This document shows positions 17,988 to 25,836 of a stretch of 64,000 nt of DNA, piece by piece. The DNA lies in NCBI RefSeq assembly GCF_005280195.1, contig NZ_SZPR01000021.1, positions 1 to 64,000 of the forward strand, written 5' to 3'. The position numbers and the translations under genes are program-made. The notes under the pieces were generated by a model. The model saw nothing but the letters and a program-made list of their open reading frames with translations. It ran no database searches and was not told the origin of the DNA. The first letter of the stretch is position 1, and the number at the start of each line of letters is the position of its first letter. This DNA comes from Streptomyces galbus (GTDB taxonomy: Bacteria; Actinomycetota; Actinomycetes; Streptomycetales; Streptomycetaceae).

Positions 17988-19037
17988 ATGGCAAAGCTGC
18001 ATCTTCCCGGGCGGAAAAGCGACCACACCGAGGAGCCCGCGCCAGCGGCAGAAGAGGCTGGACCGGGTCCGGAGGTGGAGCGGCGTGCGCCGGACGCTCC
18101 CACGAAACTGCCGAAGGGCGCGTGGCGCGCGGTGCTCAAGGGCAGCCTGCGTGAGTTCAAGGACGACGAGCTGACCGACCGCGCGGCGGCCCTGACGTAC
18201 TACGGCATCCTGGCCGTGTTCCCGGCACTGCTGGCCCTGGTGTCCTTGCTGGGCCTGACCGGCAGGTCGACCACGGACAAGCTGCTGAACAACATCAAAC
18301 AGCTCGCACCCGGCTCCGCCCGCGACATCCTCACCAACGCGGTGCAGCAGCTCCAGGGCAGCGCCGGTGTCGGCTCGCTCATGGCGGTCGTCGGCCTGGT
18401 CCTCGCGATCTGGTCGGCGTCCGGCTACGTGGCGGCGTTCATGCGCGCGGCGAACGCCGTCTACGACATGCCCGAGGGCCGCCCGGTGTGGAAGATCCTC
18501 CCCGTGCGGCTCGGCGTGACGATCACGCTCCTGATCCTGGCCGTGGTGAGCGCGGTGATCGTGGTCTTCACCGGCGGCCTGGCCCACCGGGCCGGCACCG
18601 CCCTCGGCCTCGGTGACACGGCCGTGACCGTGTGGTCGATCGCCAAGTGGCCGGTGCTGGTCGTCCTGGTCACCATCATGATCGCGATCCTGTACTGGGC
18701 GAGCCCGAACGCCAAGGTCAAGGGCTTCAAGTGGATCACCCCGGGCAGCTTCCTGGCCCTGGTGATCTGGCTCATCGCCTCCGCCGGGTTCGCGTTCTAC
18801 GTCGCCAACTTCGCCTCGTACAACAAGACCTACGGCACGATGGCCGGCGTCATCGTCTTCCTGGTGTGGCTGTGGATCAGCAACCTCGCCATCCTGCTGG
18901 GCCTGGAGTTCGACGCGGAGGCCGCCCGGCAACGGGCCATCGCCGGGGGACACCCGCCGGAGGCCGAGCCGTACACCCAGCCGCGCGACACCCGGAAGTG
19001 GGACGAGGAAGACCGCCGCCGCATGGACAACGGCTGA
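17988..19037 (+). CDS. YihY/virulence factor BrkB family membrane protein
   Basis: A 349-residue inner-membrane protein from the ATG at 17988. After a charged cytoplasmic N-terminus (residues 1-45) comes the family signature DRAAALTYYGILAVFPALLA, then about six membrane segments, among them LMAVVGLVLAIWSASGYVAA, VTITLLILAVVSAVIVVF, FLALVIWLIASAGFAFYV and GVIVFLVWLWISNLAIL, and a charged tail. The family was once misnamed RNase BN; its transport role is not settled. It leads an island of stress and envelope genes that ends near 22.7 kb and has a σB-like promoter just upstream. Confidence 0.93.
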   Translation: MAKLHLPGRKSDHTEEPAPAAEEAGPGPEVERRAPDAPTKLPKGAWRAVLKGSLREFKDDELTDRAAALTYYGILAVFPALLALVSLLGLTGRSTTDKLLNNIKQLAPGSARDILTNAVQQLQGSAGVGSLMAVVGLVLAIWSASGYVAAFMRAANAVYDMPEGRPVWKILPVRLGVTITLLILAVVSAVIVVFTGGLAHRAGTALGLGDTAVTVWSIAKWPVLVVLVTIMIAILYWASPNAKVKGFKWITPGSFLALVIWLIASAGFAFYVANFASYNKTYGTMAGVIVFLVWLWISNLAILLGLEFDAEAARQRAIAGGHPPEAEPYTQPRDTRKWDEEDRRRMDNG

Positions 19038-19067
19038 CCCCCGACCGTGCTGCAAGCCGCTGACCTG

Positions 19068-19073
19068 GGGTAC
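19068..19073 (+). promoter_or_regulatory. GGGTAC box upstream of PAP2 gene
   Basis: GGGTAC at 19068-19073, the -10 form of σB-type promoters, lies 10 bases before the ATG at 19083. A matching -35 at the right distance is weak, so this is only a candidate. Confidence 0.25.
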
Positions 19074-19082
19074 CGGCACTGT

Positions 19083-19640
19083 ATGAACCTGTTGGATCAA
19101 CTGCGTGACACCGACCGGATCTTGACCAAAGGGGCGGCTTCCCGCATCCCGGCCGGGCCGGCGAAGGCGCTGTCGGCGGTCGAAGAGGCCGCAGAGAGCT
19201 CGAAGCTGTGGTGCGCCGCGGCCGGGGTGATGGCAGCGTGGGGCGGCTGGCGGGGCCGCAGGGCAGCGGCTGCCGGCGTGACGGCGCTCGTAGTGGCGCA
19301 ACTGGTGTCCAACGGGATGGGCAAGCAGATCACCGGCCGGCGCCGACCGCCCAAGGAGTGGATCCCACACGACGAGGTCGAGGACCGCCCGGACTCTTCA
19401 TCCTTCCCCTCCGGGCACACCGCGGCCGCCGTGGCCTTCACCGCGGCCGTCGCACCTACCTGGCCGCTGGCCGGCGCGGTGTGCGCGGTACCGGCGGCAG
19501 CGGTCGCCGTCGAACGGGTACAGAGCGGCGCCCACTACCCCAGCGACGTCGCCGCCGGCGCCGCCATCGGCCTGGCCACCGCCTGGCTCACCCACCGCGC
19601 CCCACGCCTCCTGCTGCGCCGCTGGCTGATCAGCCGGTAG
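19083..19640 (+). CDS. PAP2 family phosphatase
   Basis: A 185-residue membrane protein from the ATG at 19083. It carries the three parts of the PAP2 phosphatase active site: KQITGRRRP (motif 1, K-x6-RP), SSFPSGHTAAA (motif 2, PSGH) and ERVQSGAHYPSDVAAG (motif 3, with the usual S-R replaced by Q-S before the His and Asp). Hydrophobic segments flank the motifs. Such enzymes dephosphorylate lipid phosphates, for example phosphatidic acid or undecaprenyl diphosphate, at the outer face of the membrane. It follows the BrkB-type gene by 45 bases. Confidence 0.9.
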   Translation: MNLLDQLRDTDRILTKGAASRIPAGPAKALSAVEEAAESSKLWCAAAGVMAAWGGWRGRRAAAAGVTALVVAQLVSNGMGKQITGRRRPPKEWIPHDEVEDRPDSSSFPSGHTAAAVAFTAAVAPTWPLAGAVCAVPAAAVAVERVQSGAHYPSDVAAGAAIGLATAWLTHRAPRLLLRRWLISR

Positions 19641-19983
19641 CTGAGGGCCGCGTAACCCGGCGGCCGCCCATACGTTGTCCACCCGGACACGACGCAATCT
19701 CGTGTCAGCGGTCCTGCCACTGCACCGGCGTGGCGGTGGGGCCAACGCCTGCTGGCTATCCCTGCGCGGGCCAGCAGCGCGGATGGCTTCGGTCCTTTCC
19801 TCCCCTCGTGAAAGACCGAGGCCGTCCGTACGCCTGGACCGACTTCCGCACCACCGCCTCGGACCGCCTGCGAAAACACCCTCGAATAACTGTATTTAGT
19901 CGTGGATGGAATGGTTTGACCACTCTTTGGCAGGTGAGCCGGACAGGGACAGTTGCGACGCGCAGAGAAGGAGGGTGACGTTC

Positions 19984-20883
19984 GTGATCACCCAGGAGCA
20001 GATCCCCACCGTGCTGGATCACCCCGTCTACGACACCGACGGCAACAAGATCGGGGACGCCAAGCACATATTCCTCGACGACACCACCGGCCGGCCCGAG
20101 TGGGTGAGCGTAAAAACCGGCCTGTTCGGCACCAGCGAGTCGTTCGTCCCCATCCGCGACGCGTCCATGGTGGAGGACCACCTGGAGGTGCCCTACCCCA
20201 AGGACAAGGTCAAGGACGCGCCCAACGTCGACGTCGACGCCGGCGGCCACCTGTCAGAGGACGAGGAGCACCGCCTCTACGAGCACTACGGCATGGCCTG
20301 GGACGACGCCTGGCAGCAGGCGAACGAACCCGGCGAGGGCGGCTGGGCCCAGACGGACACCGCCGAGAGCACCAGCATGCGTGACGCCGGCGGCTACACC
20401 GACTCCGGTGAGACGACCTCCTTGCCTGACGCCGGCTACGCCGACACCGGTGAGACCACAGGCGCGCCGCGCGCTGCCTACGCCGAGTCCGGCGTGAGCG
20501 GTGATGATGCGATGACGCGTTCGGAGGAGCGCATGCATGTGGGCACCGAGCGCCGTGAGGCGGGGCGTGCGCGGCTGCGCAAGTACGTCGTCACCGAGGA
20601 GGTGCAGCAGACCGTGCCGGTGCGCCGTGAGGAGGTCCGCGTCGAACGCGAGCCGATCACCGACGCCAACCGGGACGCCGCCCTGTCCGGCCCGGACATC
20701 ACCGAAGCCGAACACGAAGTCGTCCTGCACGAGGAACGCCCCGTCACCGAGACCGAGACGGTGCCGGTGGAGCGGGTACGCATGACCGCCGAGGAGCACA
20801 CCGACGAGGAGACGGTCCGCGGCCAGGTCCGCAAAGAGCAGATCGACACCGAGGGCGTCGACGAAGAGCGGCGTGATCGCTAG
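19984..20883 (+). CDS. PRC-barrel and DUF2382 domain stress protein
   Basis: A 299-residue soluble acidic protein from the GTG at 19984, with GGAGG 9 bases upstream. Residues about 5-80 form a PRC-barrel (VLDHPVYDTDGNKIGDAKHI, then RPEWVSVKTGLFG). The middle, about 120-190, is a low-complexity linker with repeated Y(T/A)(D/E)(S/T)GET units. Residues about 195-290 are a DUF2382 domain with alternating E/V/R strands (VPVRREEVRVEREPI, then HEVVLHEERPVTETETVPV). This pairing is common in stress-tolerance loci of actinobacteria. The molecular role is unknown. Confidence 0.92.
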   Translation: MITQEQIPTVLDHPVYDTDGNKIGDAKHIFLDDTTGRPEWVSVKTGLFGTSESFVPIRDASMVEDHLEVPYPKDKVKDAPNVDVDAGGHLSEDEEHRLYEHYGMAWDDAWQQANEPGEGGWAQTDTAESTSMRDAGGYTDSGETTSLPDAGYADTGETTGAPRAAYAESGVSGDDAMTRSEERMHVGTERREAGRARLRKYVVTEEVQQTVPVRREEVRVEREPITDANRDAALSGPDITEAEHEVVLHEERPVTETETVPVERVRMTAEEHTDEETVRGQVRKEQIDTEGVDEERRDR

Positions 20884-21172
20884 CGCTGCTCGCCTGCATG
20901 CGCCGGCCGGCTCGGAAACTGCTCGAGCGGGTCGGCGCTTGTGTGTCCGCAGGTCCCAGCCGCCGCACACACGGACGAGCCGCCTGGGCCGCCGCGACCC
21001 ACCGAGGCCGCTGCGATGCGTGTATCTGCCTGCCCCATGTCCACGCTTCCTGCTCAAGATCACCGCGACTTGGGTGTCCTGGGCTGGTCCTTGCTGGGTA
21101 CTCGCCGGCGCATCACCGACGGGCTCACGGCCTGTCAGCACGACTACTCGAACAACACGGGAGGTGATCGTT

Positions 21173-21604
21173 GTGTCGACCATGCAGTCGCCCGCCACCG
21201 GCGGCAGGAGCAGTCACACGGGCGAGGAGCCAGTGGGCGAGCTGGTGCAACGGGCCTCGCAGCAGCTGACGGAGCTGGTGCGCGGCGAGATGAGGCTGGC
21301 GCAGGCGGAGATGAAGGAGAAGGGCAAGCGCTACGGCAAGGGCGGTGGCCTGTTCGGCGGCGCCGGCCTGGTCGGCTTCCTGATGCTGCAGGCCCTCGTC
21401 GCCACCGCGATCGCCGCTTTGGCAGTGCCGCTGCCGGTCTGGGCCGCAGCGCTGATCGTCACCGCCGTGCTCGGCGTCGTCGCCGGTGTGATGGCGCTGA
21501 TGGGCAAGAAGCAGGTCAGCCAGGCCGCGCCGCCGGCACCGCAGCAGACCATCGACAGCGTCAAGGCCGACGTGGCCGAGATCAAGGAGAGTGCACAGCG
21601 ATGA
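21173..21604 (+). CDS. Phage-holin-like superfamily III (DUF1469) membrane protein
   Basis: A 143-residue protein from the GTG at 21173, with GGAGG 8 bases upstream. An N-terminal amphipathic stretch (ELVQRASQQLTELVRGEMRL) is typical of the actinobacterial holin-like/DUF1469 family. Two membrane segments follow (GLVGFLMLQALVATAIAALA and AALIVTAVLGVVAGVMAL). The C-terminus is charged. It is the first of three overlapping genes, DUF1469, DUF3618 and DUF4235, that often travel together. A GGGTAC at 21096 may be part of its promoter. The role is probably in envelope stress. Confidence 0.9.
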   Translation: MSTMQSPATGGRSSHTGEEPVGELVQRASQQLTELVRGEMRLAQAEMKEKGKRYGKGGGLFGGAGLVGFLMLQALVATAIAALAVPLPVWAAALIVTAVLGVVAGVMALMGKKQVSQAAPPAPQQTIDSVKADVAEIKESAQR

Positions 21605-22056
21605 CCCAGCCGCCCAACCAGTCCGCCGCCTCCCCGGCCCCCACCCCCAAGGAGCTGCGCGAGCAGGTCGAGCACACCCGCGAGGAGCTCGGGCAGACGG
21701 TCGAGGCTCTAGCGGCCAAAACGGACGTCAAGGCCCGCGCACAGGACAAGGCAGCCGAGGCCAAGCAGCAGGCCGCCGCCAAGGCCGGGGAGCTGAAGAC
21801 CAAGGCCGTCCAAGCCGCACACCAGGTGCAGGACAAGATCCCTGACCCGGTGAAGGACAAGGCGGCTCAGGCTGCCGGGCAGGTCCGCGAGAAGGCGGCC
21901 CAGGCCGGCCAGGTGTGGCAGGACAAGGCACCCGAGCCGGTACGGAACAAGACAGCGCAGGGCGCGCAGATGGCGCGGGACAACCGCACGGTGCTCCTGG
22001 CGGCCGCGGGGGTGGCCGTGGTGGTGTGGCTGGCCTTGCGCCGCAGCAAGGGGTGA
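21601..22056 (+). CDS. DUF3618 family protein
   Basis: A 151-residue protein whose ATG overlaps the stop of the preceding gene (ATGA), indicating translational coupling. It has the DUF3618 signature LREQVEHTREELGQTVEALA, then a long Ala/Lys/Gln helix repeating KDKAAQAAGQ-like units, and a single C-terminal membrane segment (TVLLAAAGVAVVVWLALRR). The function of the family is unknown. It probably acts with its two coupled neighbours. Confidence 0.92.
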   Translation: MTQPPNQSAASPAPTPKELREQVEHTREELGQTVEALAAKTDVKARAQDKAAEAKQQAAAKAGELKTKAVQAAHQVQDKIPDPVKDKAAQAAGQVREKAAQAGQVWQDKAPEPVRNKTAQGAQMARDNRTVLLAAAGVAVVVWLALRRSKG

Positions 22057-22324
22057 CCACGGTGAAGGCCTCGAAGATCGCCTACAAGCCGGTCTCGCGC
22101 TGGGCGCGGTCAGCGGCATGCTTGCCGGCGCTCTGTTCAAGCAGGCGTGGAAAATGCTCGGCCACGACGAGGATGCCCCTGACGCCACCGACGAGGACCG
22201 TACCTGGACGGAGGTGCTGCTCGCCGCCGTCGTGCAGGGCGCGATCTTCGCCGGGGTCAAAGCCGCCGTCGACCGGGCCGGCGCCGCCACCACGCGCCGT
22301 CTGACCGGCACCTGGCCCGGCTGA
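22053..22324 (+). pseudogene. DUF4235 gene with one-base frameshift
   Basis: It starts at GTG 22053, overlapping the preceding stop (GTGA). The frame opens as VKASKIAYKPV, then breaks; the family sequence resumes in the next frame as MLAGALFKQAWKML, then EVLLAAVVQGAIFAGVKAAV, to the stop at 22324. The span is 272 bases, one short of a whole number of codons, and restoring one base near 22095 would give a 90-residue DUF4235 protein. Either a recent mutation or a sequencing error is possible; coding character on both sides is excellent. Confidence 0.8.
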
Positions 22325-22341
22325 CGCACGCACGGCTGACC

Positions 22342-22376
22342 GGGGGTGCCGGTGTGACATGGATACCGGCACCCCC
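22342..22376 (+). terminator. Terminator hairpin after the DUF4235 gene
   Basis: A perfect 12-bp inverted repeat, GGGGGTGCCGGT/ACCGGCACCCCC, with an 11-base loop, 17 bases after the DUF4235 stop codon. It is a strong candidate for ending the DUF1469/DUF3618/DUF4235 transcript. Confidence 0.8.
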
Positions 22377-22415
22377 TTCCGGGAGGTCTTCCCCGCACGG
22401 AGAGGTCCCACCACC

Positions 22416-22682
22416 GTGTCCGCTTCCCACGCGATGCCCGCCCTGGCCGCCGCGGCCGCCATCGGCGTCATCCTGGCCGCCCGGTGGGCCACCACCCGCC
22501 CCCGCCGGAGCCGTCACGGCGCCAGCGCGGCCCGCCCCCCATGGCGCCGTACCGCACCCGCACCGGACACGACCACGCCTGAGGCGCCGGACGGACCCGC
22601 AATGACAGCCGTCAAGGACGCCGAAGACCACGTCCAGCACGTCTGGCAGCAACTCCAAGCCCGCCCCGAACGGCCCGAGTGA
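22416..22682 (+). CDS. Small single-pass protein of unknown function
   Basis: An 88-residue protein from the GTG at 22416, with GGAGAGG 10 bases upstream; an ATG at 22359 would add 19 residues but overlaps the terminator hairpin. An N-terminal hydrophobic stretch (MPALAAAAAIGVILAA) is followed by a basic, Pro-rich segment and an acidic helix (AMTAVKDAEDHVQHVWQQLQ). No family is recognised. Its place after the DUF4235 locus suggests envelope stress. Confidence 0.6.
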   Translation: MSASHAMPALAAAAAIGVILAARWATTRPRRSRHGASAARPPWRRTAPAPDTTTPEAPDGPAMTAVKDAEDHVQHVWQQLQARPERPE

Positions 22683-22683
22683 C

Positions 22684-22880
22684 CTCGCGCAGCTGCCGGC
22701 AGGCACCGGCCTGGACGGCGAGCTGGTGGTATCGGCGCACGGCCGGCTCGCCTTCGAGCGGCTACAGCAGCGCCCCGCCCGCCCGTGGCAGCGGCGCAGG
22801 CGCAGCGGAAGAAACGGCCCGGTGGCAGGCGCACTACTGGTTTTCGGCCTGGCCCACGCGAACGAAACCGACCTGACCAT
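22684..22880 (+). pseudogene. ATP-dependent DNA ligase internal fragment
   Basis: In shifting frames it reads QLPAGTGLDGELVV, then GRLAFERLQQRPARPW, then AEETARWQAHYW. These match the adenylation-domain segment that is better preserved at 63780-63970 (QLPADTGLDGKLVV, AFERLQQRLARRG, GRWPAHYVAFDLVH). It has no start or catalytic lysine region and abuts the preceding stop codon. Confidence 0.6.
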
Positions 22881-23053
22881 CACGAGCGGGGCCTGCCCCA
22901 GCACGACGTTCACAAGCCAGGGAGTACGACCACTCCGGCCCAACTGCGTGCGTCACGCCATCCCCGTCGCACCGAATCTGCAGAGCTGACGTGGCGGGTC
23001 TTGCCGACACCGCTACGGCCCTGCCTCCCGCCGAGGCAGAGGGGCAGGGCCCG

Positions 23054-23488
23054 TTACGTTTCACCGACGCCGGCCGCTTCGGCAAGCAAGCGGCGGCCAG
23101 TTCCCGCCTCCCGGCACAGGGCACCGGTCAGCCGGACGCTGGCTCGTCGGACAGGGCGTAACCTGCTGTGCCCGTCAGCGTTGGAGAGGGCACGCGTGTA
23201 TGAGTCCGATCCCCCACGGACACGCGAGTGAGCCCCGGCCTCCCCGGTTCCGGGGTTCACGACTCCCTCGTCCGGGCCCCCTCCGAGCCACTCGATCAGC
23301 TCCGACGCCGCGATCTCGTCCTCATCGGCCAGCCCTTCACTCGGGCCGGCCCGGCGGAGGAACACCACCAGGTCCCACAGCCCGTAGGCCCGGCCCGCCG
23401 GCACACCGTCGATGTGCACTAGGCGCCCGCCGAACTCACCACCGGGCGGGCAGACAGTCTCAAACTGCGGCTTCGCCATACCCATCAT
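23054..23488 (-). CDS. Small DLVVFL-family protein, probably frameshifted read-through
   Basis: From the ATG at 23488 (also at 23485 and 23479) the first ~85 residues look real: PPGGEFGGRLVHIDG, then YGLWDLVVFLRRAGP, then ASELIEWLGGGPDEG. The related protein at 14676-14912 ends shortly after the EW motif. Here the frame instead reads through a terminator-like hairpin (23228-23260) and about 60 more low-quality residues. A TGA in another frame lies just before the hairpin, so a one-base frameshift near the end would explain the extension. No ribosome site is evident. Confidence 0.45.
   Translation of the reverse strand: MMGMAKPQFETVCPPGGEFGGRLVHIDGVPAGRAYGLWDLVVFLRRAGPSEGLADEDEIAASELIEWLGGGPDEGVVNPGTGEAGAHSRVRGGSDSYTRALSNADGHSRLRPVRRASVRLTGALCREAGTGRRLLAEAAGVGET
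23228..23260. terminator. Terminator-like hairpin, paralogue of the one at 14080
   Basis: GTGAGCCCCGG pairs with CCGGGGTTCAC with one G-T mismatch. Sequence and flanks resemble the hairpin at 14080-14109, and it lies where the small DLVVFL-type gene would be expected to end. Confidence 0.5.
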
Positions 23489-23539
23489 GGTGCAGCAGCG
23501 GGTGCGCCGGGTCCCGACGGATGCCGCGTTCAGCCGCCT

Positions 23540-23650
23540 TGAGGTGCAACCCCCTGCACGGCCTTCGGCAGCAGGCCCTCAGGGCGCTGCGCCAGCAGGT
23601 TCCCGCGTGCGTCCGCTGATGGCCGGACACCGCCCTCGGCGTCCTGGACT
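23540..23650 (+). repeat. Dispersed 'RQQA' repeat, copy 1
   Basis: A roughly 100-bp segment encodes RQQALRALRQQVPACVR, then a stop and WPDTALGVLD. Related segments occur at 26485-26580 and 61150-61270, each upstream of a STAS or anti-sigma gene. It looks like the 3' relic of an unrecognised gene that was duplicated with these loci. Confidence 0.45.
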
Positions 23651-23659
23651 AGGACGGCG

Positions 23660-24136
23660 CTACTGGGGCCTGCGTCCGGTGATAGCGCCGCCGGGGTCGT
23701 CGAGCAGTGCGATGCGGGCGGTGACGCGTTTGCCGACCGGCTCCATCTGCACTTCGAAGCCCTGGGCGACCATCATGACGATCTCCAGCCCGTGCTGGCC
23801 CACGCGGCCGGCGTCCGCGGCCCGGGCCACCGGCAGCACCGTTGCCGAATCCCACACCACGATCTCGACCAGGTCGCCGACGATCCGCAGATCCATCATC
23901 ACCGGGCCCGGGGCGTACTTGCGGGCGTTGGTGACGAGTTCGCTGACCACCAGCTGGGTCACGTCGATGGCGCGCTGGGAGACGGGCAGGCCGTGCTCGG
24001 CCTGGACCCGGGTGAGGAACTGCGCGGCCAGGTGGCGCGCCTGGGCGATGCTCGTGCCGTCGCCTTCCAGGGCAACGGTGGTCTGTATGGCCTGCTCGTC
24101 CGGAGCGTCCTCGTTCACCGGCAGTGGTTCCATCAC
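23660..24136 (-). CDS. Anti-sigma regulatory factor, GHKL ATPase (RsbW-like), copy 1
   Basis: A 158-residue protein from the ATG at 24136. It has the GHKL/HATPase_c pattern of anti-sigma kinases: N box VVSELVTNARKYAPGP, G1-like VVWDSATVLPVA, and a G2-region GRVGQHGLEIVMMVA. Such proteins bind and silence an alternative sigma factor or act as serine kinases of STAS antagonists. It diverges from the STAS gene at 24302 across a 29-bp palindrome that contains σB-like promoter sequences. A near-identical copy lies at 62275-62757. Confidence 0.92.
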   Translation of the reverse strand: MMEPLPVNEDAPDEQAIQTTVALEGDGTSIAQARHLAAQFLTRVQAEHGLPVSQRAIDVTQLVVSELVTNARKYAPGPVMMDLRIVGDLVEIVVWDSATVLPVARAADAGRVGQHGLEIVMMVAQGFEVQMEPVGKRVTARIALLDDPGGAITGRRPQ

Positions 24137-24161
24137 GGCAGCCTTTCCCCGTTAACCGCCT

Positions 24162-24190
24162 GCGTGTACCCGCTTCATGCGGGTATACGC
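24162..24190. promoter_or_regulatory. Palindromic divergent σB-like promoter
   Basis: GCGTGTACCCGC and GCGGGTATACGC form a dyad with 12-bp arms and one mismatch around TTCAT. Read leftward it gives GCGT, 15 bases, GGGTAC. Read rightward it gives GCGT, 15 bases, GGGTAT. Both fit the σB-type consensus (GNNT-N14-16-GGGTAC/T) and point at the two flanking genes, so each arm supplies the -10 of one promoter and the -35 of the other. Confidence 0.6.
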
Positions 24191-24301
24191 CTCGCGCTCC
24201 CTGCCGGCTCCCCCGCTGGTACGGCAGTGTCGCCCGCAGGTCGGGCAGCGCGTCAGGGCAAGATGTCGATGTGCCAGTATCGCCGAATGGCTGAGGGACG
24301 G

Positions 24302-24664
24302 ATGACGGACCAAAAGCATGCAGAACACGCCGGCAGGCTGGTAGTCGTGGCCACCGCCACGGACGGCATCCGTGTACTGAGCCCGGCCGGGGAGATCGAC
24401 CACGACACCGTCCAGACACTGCGCCAGGCGCTCGACGTCACCGGCATCACCCGACCCCGCATCGTCGTGGACATGCGGCGGGTCACCTTCATGGACTCCG
24501 TCGGCATCAACCTCTTGATCGAGGCATACAAGGCAGTCAGCAAAGCAGGGGGCTGGATCCGCCTGGCCGCCCCTTCCGAATTCGTGCTGCGCGTGGTGCA
24601 GCTCGTCGGTATCGACCGCATCATCGCGTGCCGGCCCACCCTGCGCGAGGCCCTCGCTCCCTGA
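24302..24664 (+). CDS. STAS-domain anti-sigma factor antagonist, copy 1
   Basis: A 120-residue protein from the ATG at 24302 behind GAGGGA; an ATG at 24287 would add 5 residues. It has the STAS fold: RVLSPAGEIDHDTVQTLR, then RIVVDMRRVTFMDSVGINLL, where the Ser of MDSVG is the usual phosphorylation site, and VQLVGIDRIIACRPTLREAL at the end. It would release a sigma factor by binding the anti-sigma kinase encoded next door. A paralogue of the same length is at 62896-63258. Confidence 0.9.
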   Translation: MTDQKHAEHAGRLVVVATATDGIRVLSPAGEIDHDTVQTLRQALDVTGITRPRIVVDMRRVTFMDSVGINLLIEAYKAVSKAGGWIRLAAPSEFVLRVVQLVGIDRIIACRPTLREALAP

Positions 24665-24669
24665 GCAGT

Positions 24670-24910
24670 GAGCCAGGCCCTGACCGGCATCGGAGTGTCA
24701 CCCTTCCGGGCTGGGAGAGGCCCGAAGCGAGCTGGCCCACCACGTGTACAGCTCCTTCACCGAACGCCGTCGGGGCAACGAGGATTCCGAAGACGAGCAC
24801 GATGGCGACGGTCAGCTGCTCGTCGCTGCGGCTACGGCGTGAGTGCGGCGCAGCCGCACGATGATGATGACCGCCAGCAGCACCGCCACGCTGATCGTCA
24901 GCATCGCCCT
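24670..24910 (-). pseudogene. Small membrane protein gene, frameshifted copy
   Basis: On the minus strand an ATG near 24904 opens MLTISVAVLLAVIIIVRLRR, a membrane helix with basic end, but the frame then breaks. The family sequence (DEQL, then VAIVLVFGILVAPTAFGEG) resumes in another frame. The copy at 63284-63472 keeps that second half in frame but has lost a base near its start. A 27-bp direct repeat (24811-24837 and 24948-24974) lies around this copy. Confidence 0.55.
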
Positions 24911-24974
24911 CACCCCCACTCCACGTGCGCGCACTCCGTCCGTCCGGTCAGCTGCTCGTCGCTGCGGCTACGGG
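24811..24974. repeat. 27-bp direct repeat
   Basis: The same 27 bases, starting GTCAGCTGCTCGTCGCTGCG, occur at 24811-24837 and 24948-24974. Both are parts of the small membrane protein reading frame on the minus strand, so a piece of that gene was duplicated in tandem. Confidence 0.7.
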
Positions 24975-25199
24975 CTAGCTACCGCCGACCATCCCGGCAG
25001 CGTGCCTGCTGATCCAGTGCGGGCATACGGTGGTCGAGCCGCCGGACGGGAACGGCATCGTGGTGCTGGCGCGGGGATCAGCGGCCGGTGCGTGACCGGT
25101 TGGGGGTGCCGGTCGTGGGATGGCGTCGGCCGGGGAAGGACCCTTCGACCTCCCCAGGTGTCATGGCCCTTCCCCGGCCGGCTCCGGATGCTATCCCTG

Positions 25200-25330
25200 G
25201 TCCTGGGTCTCACGCCGTCACAGCTGGCGGCCGGTAACGTCCCCGCCGGGGTCGTCGGCCAGCATGATTGCCGTGGTGATCCGTTTTTTGCCCACCGGTT
25301 CGCGTTGGATGGCGAAGCTCTGGCGAGTCC
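25200..25330 (-). pseudogene. Tail of a third anti-sigma ATPase copy
   Basis: The minus strand reads REPVGKKRITTAIMLADDPG, then GDVTGRQL-stop, matching MEPVGKRVTARIALLDDPGG and AITGRRPQ-stop at the end of the intact ATPases. Only about 40 codons remain. Confidence 0.6.
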
Positions 25331-25388
25331 GCTGCAAGCTGGGGCTGATCAGACGATGTTCCCGAAGCCTTTCACAGGGCCGTCACCG

Positions 25389-25763
25389 TCATAAAGCGCT
25401 GTAGGTGCAGGAGCCCAGGGTCAACTTGCCTGCGCTGTCTTCGCTGATGGTGCCACAGGTCGCTCTCACGTTGTACCAAGGGATGCTGCGCGGCTGACCG
25501 AGGGGCTGGGGGGTCAGAACGCCGAGGACGTCGAAGTCAAAGACGTACGGGCTTCCACTGTTGGTGTAGCCGGGACATGCACTGCGGCTCGTCATGACAG
25601 TGGGGGCGGGAGGCAGCCCGGCGAAGAGGGTCAATGTGTTACCACCCGAGCAGTGCACGCTGGTTGCCGCACTGGCCGCGGGAGCCGCGACCGCGACAGC
25701 GGACGCGGCCAGGAGAGCGCAGACACCTGAGGCGGCTGCCTTGCGCAGAGCCTTCGTGATCAT
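25389..25763 (-). CDS. Small secreted protein of unknown function
   Basis: A 124-residue protein from the ATG at 25763, with GGAG upstream. It has a typical Sec signal peptide (MITKALRKAAASGVCALLAA, continuing through an Ala/Val-rich core to a probable cleavage after ASA near residue 33). The mature part of about 90 residues contains four cysteines (VHCSGG, SACPGY, RATCGT, GSCTYS), which could form two disulfides. No family is recognised. It sits between the relics of a third anti-sigma module. Confidence 0.75.
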   Translation of the reverse strand: MITKALRKAAASGVCALLAASAVAVAAPAASAATSVHCSGGNTLTLFAGLPPAPTVMTSRSACPGYTNSGSPYVFDFDVLGVLTPQPLGQPRSIPWYNVRATCGTISEDSAGKLTLGSCTYSAL

Positions 25764-25836
25764 AAGTACTCCGTTCTTCGAGATTGATGCACCGCGCCCG
25801 AAATCCTCCTGTGCACGTCAAAACTTCACCAGACGA

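Noticed and set aside
17955..19073. Claim that every gene of the stress island has a σB promoter
   Set aside because: Only the first GGGTAC has a good -35; the others are weak and the PRC-barrel gene has none that I can see.
24165..24190. The palindrome before the anti-sigma genes read simply as a terminator
   Set aside because: It lies between divergent start codons, not after genes, and its arms fit promoter boxes in both directions.
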